A stretch of DNA of 64,000 nt from Georgenia satyanarayanai (lineage in GTDB: Bacteria; Actinomycetota; Actinomycetes; Actinomycetales; Actinomycetaceae). Below, piece after piece: positions 16,382 through 25,253 of the stretch. Below the pieces are notes generated by a model. It ran no database searches. It saw only the letters and a program-made list of their open reading frames with translations, and was not told the DNA's origin. Numbering within the stretch: the stretch's first letter is position 1; every line of letters starts with the position of its first letter. Both the position numbers and the translations under genes were made by a program. Where the stretch lies: contig NZ_UETB01000010.1 in NCBI RefSeq assembly GCF_900116375.1, positions 1 to 64,000 on the forward strand. Reading direction: 5' to 3'.

Positions 16382-17695
16382 ATGCCGATTACATGGAGCA
16401 GACTCCACGAGTTGCTCGGCATTGATGCGAGGCCGCTTACTGCGGACGACATCGCCCGGGCAGTAGCCGCCGACCTCGAAGAGGACGAGGCCCTCGATTT
16501 CAAGGCCCAGTTGCGCTCGGATGAGCACGCCAGGGCCGAACTCGCGAAGGACGTCGCCGCGATGGCCAACAGCGGCGGCGGACTCATCGTCTTCGGGATA
16601 GGCGAGGAGGGTGCCGAAAAGCATCTGGCCGCCGCTCCTTTCGAACTCACCCCCGAGCCCGAGCAATCCATACATCAGATCCTTGCCACGCGGGTTCGAC
16701 CTCTGGTTCGGCCAATAGTCGAAGCGGTTCATGTGGGCAACCAACAGGAGGGGTACCTCCTCGTCCAGGTACCAGACTCCACAAACGCCCCCCATTTCTA
16801 TGAGCACAAGTCAGACCTCCGGAACGCTCCCGCCGCACCATTCCGGCACGGTTCAGGCACCGAGATCATGCGGGAGCGGGAAATCGAACGCGCGTACCTC
16901 GCGCGTTTCGCACGGCAGGGGGACCTCAACACCCGACTATCTAACCTTCTCGCCAGATCCTCCCGCAGAGCATCACCTACCTCACCACTGGGCGAAACGA
17001 ACACGCGGTGGATTGCGATCGCCGTCGCACCCTATGGATCCGTGCCGCTCGCCATCGGGGACCCCGACTCGCGCATAGCGAGAGATGTGATTTTCGAAAC
17101 GTCCATCATAGAGAACTCACTACAGAGCGCGGACCTGCCGTCACTCTTGGATCCCATAGCGAACGACTGCCGGAGCGGCCTCAGACGCTGGACATTCCAG
17201 TACCACCCGCCTGGGGCTAGCGCCTTCGACTCAGCCCTCCAGTTCGCCGACCTTCACTACGATGGAAGAATGCTCCTAGCCAATCCTGTGGCCCTGCCTC
17301 GCGATGGACAACCGGGCGATAGCGTTAGGGTAAGCTTGCTACAAGCCGAGAGGACAATCGGAGCGGGTGTACTTCTGGCACGGGCATGGATGCAGGCGCG
17401 CCGCATCACCGATGGTGCAGCCGTACGCGTCACGATGTGGAAGCCGGGAAATCCTGAGGCGATGACCAGTCTGCATGTCAGCGACCACAGCATGAACGGG
17501 CTGACACACGGGAATAATCCCTTGCTGGAACTCGAGGAGATCGACGCGTCCGTCCCGGCATCCAAGTCGGACGACGACCTACTGGCGACCGCGACCGAAT
17601 TAGCGCTGGGATTCGCTCATCAGTTCGGCCAGCAGAAGCTCCACACACTTCGCGCCCGGACGCAGGAACTGAGCGATCGGCCTCTGCGCCCGTAG
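16382..17695 (+). CDS. AlbA_2 (Schlafen-type) domain protein
   Basis: The first 160 residues of the 437 form an AlbA_2 domain (PF04326): EDEALDFKAQLRSDEHARAE (the E-x-x-x-FK motif), LAKDVAAMANSGGGLIVFGI and, after a linker, VNQ-like YLLVQVPDSTNAPHFY with a closing FRHGSGTEIMREREIERAYL. Such domains occur in putative regulators and in defence-associated proteins and may bind nucleic acid or nucleotides. The remaining 270 residues have no motif I recognise. A hand count of 17101-17160 gives 33 G+C of 60, well below the core. No helicase or HTH tail of the common Schlafen-like regulators is seen. Confidence 0.75.
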   Translation: MPITWSRLHELLGIDARPLTADDIARAVAADLEEDEALDFKAQLRSDEHARAELAKDVAAMANSGGGLIVFGIGEEGAEKHLAAAPFELTPEPEQSIHQILATRVRPLVRPIVEAVHVGNQQEGYLLVQVPDSTNAPHFYEHKSDLRNAPAAPFRHGSGTEIMREREIERAYLARFARQGDLNTRLSNLLARSSRRASPTSPLGETNTRWIAIAVAPYGSVPLAIGDPDSRIARDVIFETSIIENSLQSADLPSLLDPIANDCRSGLRRWTFQYHPPGASAFDSALQFADLHYDGRMLLANPVALPRDGQPGDSVRVSLLQAERTIGAGVLLARAWMQARRITDGAAVRVTMWKPGNPEAMTSLHVSDHSMNGLTHGNNPLLELEEIDASVPASKSDDDLLATATELALGFAHQFGQQKLHTLRARTQELSDRPLRP

Positions 17696-17812
17696 CAGCC
17701 GAGCGCCAGGCGGCCATCGGTGGCGGACGCTCGATGACCCAGCGCGCACCTCAGTTGACGAGAGCCGCGCAAAGCTCCTCGGAGCGTGCGCTCCGCGAGA
17801 TAGGCTGGCTGG

Positions 17813-18535
17813 GTGGCCGCAGACAATGAAGACTCGCTCCCCCTCCACGAACTCTACACGTGGCAGCGCATCGTCTCAGGACTCGTCGCACTGCTGGTCG
17901 CACTAGCAGCCGCGGGGTACGTTGTATGGCCTCGCACCGCGCGCGTGGTCGCACCGCAATGCGTCGAGGGCGGCGATTGCGCCGTCACAGTCAGCGCTCC
18001 TGTTGACAGCATAATCGTGTCGGCGCTGATAATTTCGGTCGCCCTTTTTGCCCTGATGGGAATTACGGGATTCGCATGGACGCCGTCGTTTGGGAACGGC
18101 ACAGGCCTGTCCGCAGTCCGCGCGCCGCAGGCGGAGAGCGTGGCGGCCATCCCCGAAGGGGTGCCAGCCAGAGCTTCCGAATTGGACGACTTTCTCCTCA
18201 ATGGCGAGTCGGCTTCCGAAAGCGAGGCGGGCCCAAGACCCGGGCGAAGCGTCGACACTGACAGGGTGCACAGTCTCCTACGTACTCTCAACTCGACATC
18301 CCTCTGGAACGAAGTACCCGAGGATATGCAGAAAGTAGCCGTAGACTTCGCTGCCGAGCGGTGGGGCATTAGCGAAGCTGAGCTCCGGCAGTCACTTGTC
18401 GAGGTCGCTCACGAGGGCGGACAAGGAAACAAGCCCTATTACGTGAAGTTCGATATCGGCGAGGGGCCAAATGTAATCAAGTTGACGAAGGGTGGACGGG
18501 GTAAGTCGGGGCCGACACCGTCAGAGCACCGGTAG
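17813..18535 (+). CDS. Two-helix membrane protein of unknown function
   Basis: The 240-aa protein has two transmembrane segments (residues about 18-40, VSGLVALLVALAAAGYVVW, and 64-85, SIIVSALIISVALFALMGIT) separated by a short loop with two Cys (QCVEGGDCAV). A soluble domain of about 150 residues follows. Its folded end contains EDMQKVAVDFAAERWGISEA and YYVKFDIGEGPNVIKL. The first codon is GTG. It follows the AlbA_2 gene by 117 bases on the same strand in the same low-G+C insert and may be its partner. I do not recognise the family. Confidence 0.65.
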   Translation: MAADNEDSLPLHELYTWQRIVSGLVALLVALAAAGYVVWPRTARVVAPQCVEGGDCAVTVSAPVDSIIVSALIISVALFALMGITGFAWTPSFGNGTGLSAVRAPQAESVAAIPEGVPARASELDDFLLNGESASESEAGPRPGRSVDTDRVHSLLRTLNSTSLWNEVPEDMQKVAVDFAAERWGISEAELRQSLVEVAHEGGQGNKPYYVKFDIGEGPNVIKLTKGGRGKSGPTPSEHR

Positions 18536-18693
18536 GCTGCACCTGGCGTACCGGAGGAATGCCGAGTTGCGCTATCTAGATTTGCGTGTGTGAGTTCTTC
18601 CTCTCTTGCTTAGCGCCCTACCGAGGCGAGGGCGAGTCCGCCATCTACTTGGTCGGAACCACCTCCATGGCGCCGCGCGCATAGGCTGAGGGG

Positions 18694-19590
18694 ATGACCG
18701 AGCAGCCCGACCCCAGCACGGCACCCGACGAGGGCACCGAGCGCACCCCTGCCATCCTCCTCGCCGCCTTCGAGGGCTGGAACGACGCCGGCTCCTCCGC
18801 GAGCCAGACGCTGCAGGTGGTCGCCGAGGCGTGGGGCGCGCACGACGTGCACGACCTGGACCCGCAGGACTTCCACGACTTCCAGGTCAACCGCCCGATG
18901 AGCGTGCGTGACGAGGACGGCGTGCGCGTGCTCAAGTGGCCGACGACGACGATCTCGGTGGCGCGCACGCCCGTCGCCGGCCGCACGGTGGTCCTCGTCC
19001 AGGGCATCGAGCCGTCCTTCCGCTGGCTCGACTTCTGCGAGGAGATCCTCGACGTGGCCGAGGAGTGGGAGGTGGGCAGCGTCGTGAGCATCGGCGCGCT
19101 CCTCGCCGACGTCCCCCACACGCGGCCGGTGCCGTGCCAGGTGACGAGCGACGACCCCGGCGTCCAGGCGCTCCTCGGGGTGGAGAGCTCGGAGTACGAG
19201 GGGGCTGCCGGGATTGTCAGCGTCCTCGCCCAGCTCGCCCAGGAGCGCGGGATGCACGCGATGTCGCTGTGGGCCGCGGTGCCCCACTACGTCGCCCAGC
19301 CGCCCTCCCCCAAGGCCACGCTCGCCCTCCTCGGGGCCCTGGAGGAGCTCGTCGGTGAGCCCCTGCCCCTCGGCGACCTCGTCGAGGAGGCGCGCGCCTG
19401 GCAGGCGGGCGTCGACGAGCTGGCCGAGCAGGACCCCGAGGTGGCCGAGTACGTGCGCCAGCTCGAGGAGGCCAAGGACACCGCCGAGCTGCCCGAGGCC
19501 ACCGGCGAGGCGATCGCCCGCGAGTTCGAGCGCTACCTGCGCCGCCGGGACAAGGGTGGGGGCACCCCTCCCCCGCCGCCCGTGCGCTGA
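18694..19590 (+). CDS. PAC2 family protein
   Basis: The 298-aa protein carries the PAC2 fold: ILLAAFEGWNDAGSSASQTL near the N-terminus, VLVQGIEPSFRWLDFCEEIL, VVSIGALLADVPHTRPVPCQ and a long acidic C-terminal helix region (VDELAEQDPEVAEYVRQLEE). PAC2 is named after a eukaryotic proteasome assembly chaperone; actinobacterial members have no proven role. It is common near mshC in this phylum. The 3' end overlaps the convergent YihY gene by 58 bases. Confidence 0.9.
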   Translation: MTEQPDPSTAPDEGTERTPAILLAAFEGWNDAGSSASQTLQVVAEAWGAHDVHDLDPQDFHDFQVNRPMSVRDEDGVRVLKWPTTTISVARTPVAGRTVVLVQGIEPSFRWLDFCEEILDVAEEWEVGSVVSIGALLADVPHTRPVPCQVTSDDPGVQALLGVESSEYEGAAGIVSVLAQLAQERGMHAMSLWAAVPHYVAQPPSPKATLALLGALEELVGEPLPLGDLVEEARAWQAGVDELAEQDPEVAEYVRQLEEAKDTAELPEATGEAIAREFERYLRRRDKGGGTPPPPPVR

Positions 19591-20792
19591 ACCTCCGCCA
19601 GCTCGGCGTTGACCACCCCGCCGGTCAGCGTGACGATGCTGCTCAGCCACAGCCACACCACCCCGGCGAGCACGAGCCCGATCGTCTGGGCCGCCGCCGT
19701 CACCGCCGCGCCCTCGACGTTCTCGCCGCCCGGCGCGCCCGGCCCCGCCACCCGCAGGTAGGCGCTGAAGCCGACCGACACGAGCACAAGGCCCACCGTG
19801 CCGACGGCCGCGCCGGGCAGGCAGCGGCGCCACGTCGTCGTGACGTTGGGCCCGTAGCGGTAGAGCACGGTGAGGTACGTCGTCGTCACCACCGCAAGGG
19901 CCGGCCACCGCAGCACCGACCACGACACCTGGAAGACGGCACCGAGCCCGAGCTGGTCGGCGATCTCCTGCCCGTCGCCCAGCAACGGACCGACGACGAC
20001 GAGCGCGAGGATGACGAGCAGGGTGATGACGGCACCCAGCGCCAGGGCGATGCCCAGCGCGTACTGGCCGACGAGGCCGCGCCGCTCCGGTACCCGGTAG
20101 GCGTCGTCCAGCGCCCGGATCGCGGCCCGGAACATCCGGCTCGCGAGCCACAGCGCGACGAGCACGCTACCGACGGCGATGCCGGCGCGCTCCTCGCGGA
20201 GCAGGCCCTCGATGAGCGGGGCGAGCACGTCCGCGGCGACCTGCTCGGCGAAGACGGTGGACACGGCGTCGACGAGGGACTCCTCGATCCGCGTCACCGC
20301 CTCCGCCCCGACCAGCCGCTCGAGGAACCCGAGGCTCGCGCCGAGGGCGGTGAGGAGCGGCACGAGCGAGATGAGCCCGTAGTAGGTCATCTCCGCCGCG
20401 AGCCCCGTCACCCGGACGTCCACCGCCCGCCGCCACGACCCGACGACGACGGCGAGCAGGTTGGTCCCGCGCGGCCCGACGTGGTGCCCCTCGGCCCACT
20501 CCTCCACGCGCTCGGACACCGTGGGCCCCTCGGCCGAGCGTTCCCGCAGCCGCGTGAGCACCCGCTCGTTGACGACGGCGCCGAGCGCGACGAGGGCCGC
20601 CGTGCCGGCCGCTGCCGGGACGAGCACCCACCACCCGCCTCCGGCGATGACCAGCGGCAGACCCGCCAGCGCCGCACCGAGGAGCGCGAGGATCGTCGTC
20701 GCCGCCGTGCTCAGCCGTGCCTGGACGGCGGGGACCTGCCGTGCGAGCACCGCGCCGCCCAGCCCGACGAGGAGGACGGCGACGGGGAGCAC
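19533..20792 (-). CDS. YihY/BrkB-family inner membrane protein
   Basis: The product of about 419 aa has seven to eight membrane segments. Two helices come first (residues 1-60), then the family core: VRVTGLAAEMTYYGLISLVP, VALWLASRMFRAAIRALDDA, RGLVGQYALGIALALGAVIT, YRYGPNVTTTWRRCLPGAAV and SSIVTLTGGVVNAELAEVQR. The family (PF03631) was once mis-annotated as RNase BN; its transport role is unproven. GTG 20792 begins 4 bases after the mshC stop, which suggests translational coupling. The last 20 codons are antisense to the end of the PAC2 gene. Confidence 0.85.
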   Translation of the reverse strand: MLPVAVLLVGLGGAVLARQVPAVQARLSTAATTILALLGAALAGLPLVIAGGGWWVLVPAAAGTAALVALGAVVNERVLTRLRERSAEGPTVSERVEEWAEGHHVGPRGTNLLAVVVGSWRRAVDVRVTGLAAEMTYYGLISLVPLLTALGASLGFLERLVGAEAVTRIEESLVDAVSTVFAEQVAADVLAPLIEGLLREERAGIAVGSVLVALWLASRMFRAAIRALDDAYRVPERRGLVGQYALGIALALGAVITLLVILALVVVGPLLGDGQEIADQLGLGAVFQVSWSVLRWPALAVVTTTYLTVLYRYGPNVTTTWRRCLPGAAVGTVGLVLVSVGFSAYLRVAGPGAPGGENVEGAAVTAAAQTIGLVLAGVVWLWLSSIVTLTGGVVNAELAEVQRTGGGGGVPPPLSRRRR

Positions 20793-20796
20793 GGGA

Positions 20797-22071
20797 TCAG
20801 GGGTGGACGGCCACGCCGAGGAGGGCGTCAACCGTCCGGGCGGCGAGCACGGGGCCGCGCTCGGGCTCGGTCCGCGCGGCACCGTCGTCGTGCTCGGAGG
20901 CCGCCACCCACGCGTCGACGGCGTGGAGGGCGCTGGGGGCGTCGAGGTCGCCTGCGAGGGCAGTGCGGACCTGCTCGAGCATGCCGGTGGCGTCGAAGCC
21001 GCGCTCGGCGGTCATCGCGCGGCGCCACAGCGCCAGGCGCTCAGTGGCGGTCTCGAGCTGGGCGGGGGTGTACTCCCAGTCCTCGCGGTAGTGGTGGGAG
21101 AGCATGACCAGGCGCACGGCCATCGGGTCGACGCCCGAGGCGACGAGCTGGGAGACGAGCACGAGGTTGCCCAGCGACTTGCTGATCTTGGCGCCGTCGT
21201 AGGCCACCATGCCACCGTGCGCGTGGACGCCCACGGCGCTGTCGCGGCCGGTGAGCATGCGCAGGTGGGACTCGCTGCAGGCGTGGTGCGGGAAGACGAG
21301 GTCGCTGCCGCCGGCCTGGACCTCGACGGGCACGCCGAGGAACTCCCGGACGATGCTCGCGCACTCGATGTGCCAGCCGGGGCGCCCGGACCCGAGGCTC
21401 CCGCCGTCCCACTGCGGCTCACCCGGGCGGGCGGTGCGCCACAGCAGCGGGTCGAGGGCCTGGCGCTTGCCGGCGCGGTCGGGGTCACCGCCGCGCTCGG
21501 CGAAGAACTCGGCCATCTCGGCCGCGCCCAGGCCGCTCTCGGTGGCGAAGTGCGGGTCCGCGGCGGTGTCGGCGTAGACGTCCCCGACGCCGTGGCCCTG
21601 GGCGTCGGGCTCCTCCACGCGGTAGGCGGCGCCGCTCGCGAGCAGCTCCTCCACGGCGTCGACGACGAGCGGGATCGTCTCGACCGCCCCCACGTAGTGC
21701 GCCGGGGGCACGACGCGCAGCGCCGTCATGTCCCCGCGGAAGAGCTCGGTCTGCTCGGCGGCCAGGTCGCGCCAGTCGACGCCGGTGAGGGTCGCCCGCT
21801 CGAGCAGGGGGTCGTCGACATCGGTGACGTTCTGGACGTACTGCACCTCGCGGCCGGAGTCGCGCCAGGCGCGGACGAGCAGGTCGAAGGCGAGGTAGGT
21901 GTTGGCGTGCCCCAGGTGGGTGGAGTCGTAGGGGGTGATCCCGCAGACGTAGAGGCTTGCGGGACCTTCCGCGGCCGTCGCGACGAGCCCGCCGCTGCCG
22001 GAGTCGGTGAGGTGGACCTGGTGGCCACGTCCGGGGAGCTGGGGAAGGTCAGGGGCGGGCCAGGAGTGCAC
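20797..22071 (-). CDS. mshC: L-cysteine:1D-myo-inositol 2-amino-2-deoxy-glucopyranoside ligase (MshC)
   Basis: MshC joins cysteine to GlcN-Ins with ATP in the fourth step of mycothiol synthesis. The 424-aa protein is a cysteinyl-tRNA synthetase relative without the anticodon domain. It has VCGITPYDSTHLGHANTYLA (zinc Cys and HIGH-like site), YVQNVTDVDDPLLERA, GRPGWHIECASI (second zinc Cys), GGSDLVFPHHACSESH, and KISKSLGNLVLVS (the KMSKS equivalent). GTG 22071 gives VHSWPAPDLPQLPGRG, aligned with MQSW of mycobacterial MshC as I recall it. The gene follows the VOC gene by 17 bases. Confidence 0.95.
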   Translation of the reverse strand: MHSWPAPDLPQLPGRGHQVHLTDSGSGGLVATAAEGPASLYVCGITPYDSTHLGHANTYLAFDLLVRAWRDSGREVQYVQNVTDVDDPLLERATLTGVDWRDLAAEQTELFRGDMTALRVVPPAHYVGAVETIPLVVDAVEELLASGAAYRVEEPDAQGHGVGDVYADTAADPHFATESGLGAAEMAEFFAERGGDPDRAGKRQALDPLLWRTARPGEPQWDGGSLGSGRPGWHIECASIVREFLGVPVEVQAGGSDLVFPHHACSESHLRMLTGRDSAVGVHAHGGMVAYDGAKISKSLGNLVLVSQLVASGVDPMAVRLVMLSHHYREDWEYTPAQLETATERLALWRRAMTAERGFDATGMLEQVRTALAGDLDAPSALHAVDAWVAASEHDDGAARTEPERGPVLAARTVDALLGVAVHP

Positions 22072-22088
22072 GAGGGGCAGCCTAACCG

Positions 22089-23003
22089 TCAGCGCGCGGC
22101 GGCCACGACTCGGACGAGGTTGCGCCACGGGTCCTCGACCTCGAGGGTGCGACCGTCGTCACGGAACGCCCACCCGCGGGTGCGCAGCCGGTCGGTGAGG
22201 GCGCCGATCTCCTCGGCGTCGGGCACGACGATGTCGACGACGCCGAGCCCCAGTGCGGGCACGCGCGGGCCGGCGCCCGCGCTGTTCCACGTGTTCATCG
22301 CCATGTGGTGGTGGTAGCCGCCGGCGGAGACGAACAGCGCGCTCGGCATCTCGAAGGTCGCCTCGAAGCCGAGGGTGTCGACGTAGAACCGGCGCGCCGT
22401 CGTCGTGTCCCCCACCTGGAGGTGCACGTGCCCCACGACGGCGGGGTCGGTCGTCGCCGTGGCCAGGCGGCCCGTGTCGAGGTGCTCGCCGAGGTAGGCG
22501 TTGGGGTCCAGGCCGATCGTGTCCATCGCCACCTGGCCGTCGGTCCAGCGCCACGTGTCGCGGGGGCGGTCGAGGTAGAGCTCGATGCCGTTGCCCTCGG
22601 GGTCGGTGAAGTAGAAGGCCTCGGACACGAGGTGGTCCGAGCTCCCGACGAAGCTCTGCGGCGCCAGGCGCGCGAGGGAGGCGACGGCGGAGGCCAGGGC
22701 CGCGGCGTCCTCGAAGAGGATCGCGGTGTGGAACAGGCCGGCGTCGCGCCGGCTGCCGCGCGGCAGGCTCGGGTCGTGGCGCAGCACGACGAGGGGGCGA
22801 GAGCCGCGGCCGAGCACGGTCTCGTCGCCCTCGGCGCTCAGCACCGTCAGGGCCAGGCCCTCGACGTAGTAGCGGGTGAGCAGGTCGAGGTCACCCACGA
22901 GGAGGGTGACCGGCCCCATCTCGGTGTCGGCGGCGAGCAGGTCGCGGTTGGCGGCGGCACGCGTGTTGGTGCCGGGAAGGGAGGGCGTCGCGGTGTTCGT
23001 CAT
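22089..23003 (-). CDS. Two-domain VOC dioxygenase-like protein (CatE type)
   Basis: The 304-aa protein has two glyoxalase/dioxygenase modules. The first is MGPVTLLVGDLDLLTRYYVE through SEAFYFTDPEGNGIELYLDR; the second is VVGHVHLQVGDTTTARRFYV through VEDPWRNLVRVV. The domain plan and the metal-ligand His/Glu positions (GHVHLQV, YHHHMAMNTW, and DPEGNGIELY with Glu) match catechol-2,3-dioxygenases such as Bacillus CatE, which clear quinone or catechol stress. A strong inverted repeat lies just upstream of the ATG. The regulator is not adjacent. It is upstream of mshC and possibly co-transcribed, which would link electrophile detoxification to thiol synthesis. Confidence 0.8.
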   Translation of the reverse strand: MTNTATPSLPGTNTRAAANRDLLAADTEMGPVTLLVGDLDLLTRYYVEGLALTVLSAEGDETVLGRGSRPLVVLRHDPSLPRGSRRDAGLFHTAILFEDAAALASAVASLARLAPQSFVGSSDHLVSEAFYFTDPEGNGIELYLDRPRDTWRWTDGQVAMDTIGLDPNAYLGEHLDTGRLATATTDPAVVGHVHLQVGDTTTARRFYVDTLGFEATFEMPSALFVSAGGYHHHMAMNTWNSAGAGPRVPALGLGVVDIVVPDAEEIGALTDRLRTRGWAFRDDGRTLEVEDPWRNLVRVVAAAR

Positions 23004-23012
23004 GCCCCCATC

Positions 23013-23032
23013 ATAGTTGATGCGTCAACTAT
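23013..23032. promoter_or_regulatory. Inverted-repeat operator upstream of the VOC gene
   Basis: ATAGTTGA-TGCG-TCAACTAT is an 8-base perfect inverted repeat with a 4-base centre, 10 bases before the ATG. Read on the minus strand it runs into TATGAT, a good -10-like hexamer, so a bound repressor would block the promoter. The TTGAnnnnTCAA form is typical of MarR-family sites; no MarR gene is present nearby. Confidence 0.7.
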
Positions 23033-23068
23033 GGGCGGGAGAGCTCGATCACGTCGCCGTCCGAGCCC

Positions 23069-23932
23069 CTACTCGGCGCCGGCCGCAGCCCCCAGCGGGT
23101 CGAGGACGCCGGCGGCCACGCCCGCGACGACGAGCACCGCCAGGACGATCCGGTAGATCACGAAGGGCATGTAGGAGTACGTCGAGACGATCTTGAGGAA
23201 GGCGATGATGACGAGGAAGCCGACACCGAAGGCGACGACGGTCGCGATCGCCGTCGCCCCCGCGCCGGGTGCGTCCGGGGCGGGGTCCGCGCCCAGCAGC
23301 TGGTAGAAGCCCGAGCCGAAGACGGCGGGGATCGCCAGGAGGAAGGAGTACCGCGCCGCCGCCTCACGCGTGTATCCGAGCAGCAGTCCCATGGTGATCG
23401 TCCCTCCGGAGCGCGAGACGCCAGGGACGAGGGCGAGGGACTGGGCGAGGCCGAAGAGGAGGCCGTCGCGCAGCGTGAGCTCGCGCAGCTCCTTGCGCTT
23501 GCGGCCCAGGCGGTCCGCGACGCCGAGGAGGATCGCGAAGCCGGCGAGCATCGCGGCGGTGATGTACAGGTGGCGCAGCGAGGTCTCGATCGCGTCCTGG
23601 AAGAGCAGGCCGAAGACGACGATCGGCACCGAGCCGATGATGATGTACCAGCCCATCCGGGCGTCGGGGTCCTCCTTCGGCACCGTGCCCCGCCACGGCC
23701 CCACCGGCAGGGCTCCGAACCAGGCGCGGATGATGCGCCAGATGTCCTTGCGGAAGTAGATGAGCACCGCCGTCTCGGTGCCGAGCTGGGTGATCGCCGT
23801 GAAGGCCGCCCCGGGGTCACCCCCACCGGGCAGCAGGTCCCCCACGATGCGCAGGTGCGCACTGGAGGAGATCGGGAGGAACTCCGTGAGTCCCTGGACC
23901 ACGCCGAGCACGATTGCTTCCCACCACGTCAC
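23069..23932 (-). CDS. uppP: Undecaprenyl-diphosphatase UppP (BacA)
   Basis: UppP dephosphorylates undecaprenyl pyrophosphate so the lipid carrier for cell-wall synthesis can be reused; loss sensitises to bacitracin. The 287-aa integral membrane protein has both family signatures, [20 protein letters not shown] with the catalytic Glu, and [20 protein letters not shown]. About eight hydrophobic helices end at the GVLDPLG region. The start is [10 protein letters not shown]. It is divergent from the aldo/keto reductase gene. Confidence 0.95.
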   Translation of the reverse strand: MTWWEAIVLGVVQGLTEFLPISSSAHLRIVGDLLPGGGDPGAAFTAITQLGTETAVLIYFRKDIWRIIRAWFGALPVGPWRGTVPKEDPDARMGWYIIIGSVPIVVFGLLFQDAIETSLRHLYITAAMLAGFAILLGVADRLGRKRKELRELTLRDGLLFGLAQSLALVPGVSRSGGTITMGLLLGYTREAAARYSFLLAIPAVFGSGFYQLLGADPAPDAPGAGATAIATVVAFGVGFLVIIAFLKIVSTYSYMPFVIYRIVLAVLVVAGVAAGVLDPLGAAAGAE

Positions 23933-23976
23933 GAGGGATCACCTTACGTGGCGCGCCCGCCGGTAGCGTGAGCGCC

Positions 23977-24915
23977 ATGGAACTTCGCAGGGCCGGGCGC
24001 AGCGGGCTGCTCGTGTCGTCACTCGGGCTGGGCACGATGACCTGGGGGCGGGACACCGACGAGCACGAGGCGGCCGAGCAGCTCTCGCTCTTCCTCGACG
24101 CCGGCGGCACCCTCGTCGACACGGCCGCCTCCTACGGCGACGGCGCGGCCGAGGCCCTGCTCGGCAGCCTCCTCGCCGAGGTGGACCGCCGCGACGTCGT
24201 GCTCTGCTCCAAGGCGGGCGTGCGCCGCACCTCCAGCGGCCACCGGCTGGACGCCTCGCGTGCCACGCTCCTCGACACCCTCGACGAGTCGCTCGCCGCC
24301 CTCGGCACCGACCACCTCGACCTGTGGCTCGTCCAGTCCCACGACCCCGAGGTCCCGCCGGAGGAGACGCTCTCGGCGCTGCGGCACGCCGTGGCGACCG
24401 GGCGTACGCGGTACGCCGGCCTGTCCAACCACCCGGCCTGGTACCTCGGGTACGCCGCGGCGAACCTCGACGCGGACGCGACCGGCCTGACCGCCGTCGA
24501 GGTCGAGTACTCGCTGCTCGAGCGCAGCATCGAGCACGAGGTGCTGCCGGGCGCGCAGGCGCTGGGCGCGGGCGTCCTCGCGTGGTCGCCGCTGGGCCGC
24601 GGTGTGCTCACCGGCAAGTACCGCAGCACCGTCCCGGCGGACTCCCGGGCGGCGTCGCCCCACCTGCGCGGCTTCGTCGAGCCCTACCTCACCGACCGCT
24701 CGCGCGGAGTCGTCGAGGCGGTCGCGACGGCGGCCGACGGGCTCGGCCGCACCCCGTTGGAGGTCGCCCTCGCCTGGGTGCGTGACGCGCCGGGCGTGAG
24801 CTCGGCGATCGTCGGGGCCCGCACGGCCACGCAGCTGCGCGGCGTGCTCGCGGGCAGCGACCTCGAGCTGCCCGGCGCGATCCGCCGGGCGCTGGACGAC
24901 GTCAGCGCCGAGTGA
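23977..24915 (+). CDS. Aldo/keto reductase (YajO/AKR11-like)
   Basis: The 312-aa enzyme starts MELRRAGRSGLLVSSLGLGT. The tetrad residues are in GTLVDTAASYGDGAAEALLG (Asp, Tyr), VLCSKAGVRR (Lys) and LWLVQSHDP (His). The phosphate-binding end is GVSSAIVGARTATQLRGVLA. This is the subgroup of general oxidoreductases that act on aldehydes or quinones; the substrate is unknown. Its stop is 3 bases from the stop of the convergent acidic protein gene. It differs from the aldo/keto reductase near 12 kb, which is of the shorter AKR5 type. Confidence 0.9.
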   Translation: MELRRAGRSGLLVSSLGLGTMTWGRDTDEHEAAEQLSLFLDAGGTLVDTAASYGDGAAEALLGSLLAEVDRRDVVLCSKAGVRRTSSGHRLDASRATLLDTLDESLAALGTDHLDLWLVQSHDPEVPPEETLSALRHAVATGRTRYAGLSNHPAWYLGYAAANLDADATGLTAVEVEYSLLERSIEHEVLPGAQALGAGVLAWSPLGRGVLTGKYRSTVPADSRAASPHLRGFVEPYLTDRSRGVVEAVATAADGLGRTPLEVALAWVRDAPGVSSAIVGARTATQLRGVLAGSDLELPGAIRRALDDVSAE

Positions 24916-24918
24916 GGC

Positions 24919-25185
24919 CTACTCCTCCTCCTCGTCGAGGCTGAAGTCCTCGAGGTCGTCGTCCTCGTCGAGATCGTCGTCGTCGTCGCCGTAGGCCTCG
25001 AGGGGCACCTCGACCTGGTAGGCGGTGTAGAGGGCGTCGTCGTAGGTGAAGAACGCGTCCTCCACCGTGGCGGCGGCGTCGTCGATGGCGGGGGACTCGG
25101 GGTCCTGCGCACTGCTGGCGAGCTCGAAGTGCGCTTCGAGCGCGGCGATGAAGCGATCCAGAGCGGCGCGCGGGTCGATTGACAT
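24919..25185 (-). CDS. Small acidic-tailed conserved protein
   Basis: The 88-residue protein has a helical front (PRAALDRFIAALEAHFELAS) and VEDAFFTYDDALYTAYQVEV. Its tail of about 25 residues is almost only Asp and Glu (DDDDDLDEDDDLEDFSLDEE). Database entries of this kind in related actinomycetes are sometimes labelled primosomal protein, without proof. The acidic tail could mimic nucleic acid. It is divergent from the DUF5703 gene. Confidence 0.75.
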   Translation of the reverse strand: MSIDPRAALDRFIAALEAHFELASSAQDPESPAIDDAAATVEDAFFTYDDALYTAYQVEVPLEAYGDDDDDLDEDDDLEDFSLDEEEE

Positions 25186-25253
25186 GGGATGACCGTATCG
25201 CGCCTGGTAGGAATGGGCACAGCCCGTCCGGGCAGCGGTGGCGATGGGAGACA

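Noticed and set aside
12722-18694. Integrase or att repeats bounding the two low-G+C inserts
   Set aside because: I looked for a tyrosine or serine recombinase, a tRNA gene or direct repeats at the edges and saw none, so the mechanism of gain remains unknown.
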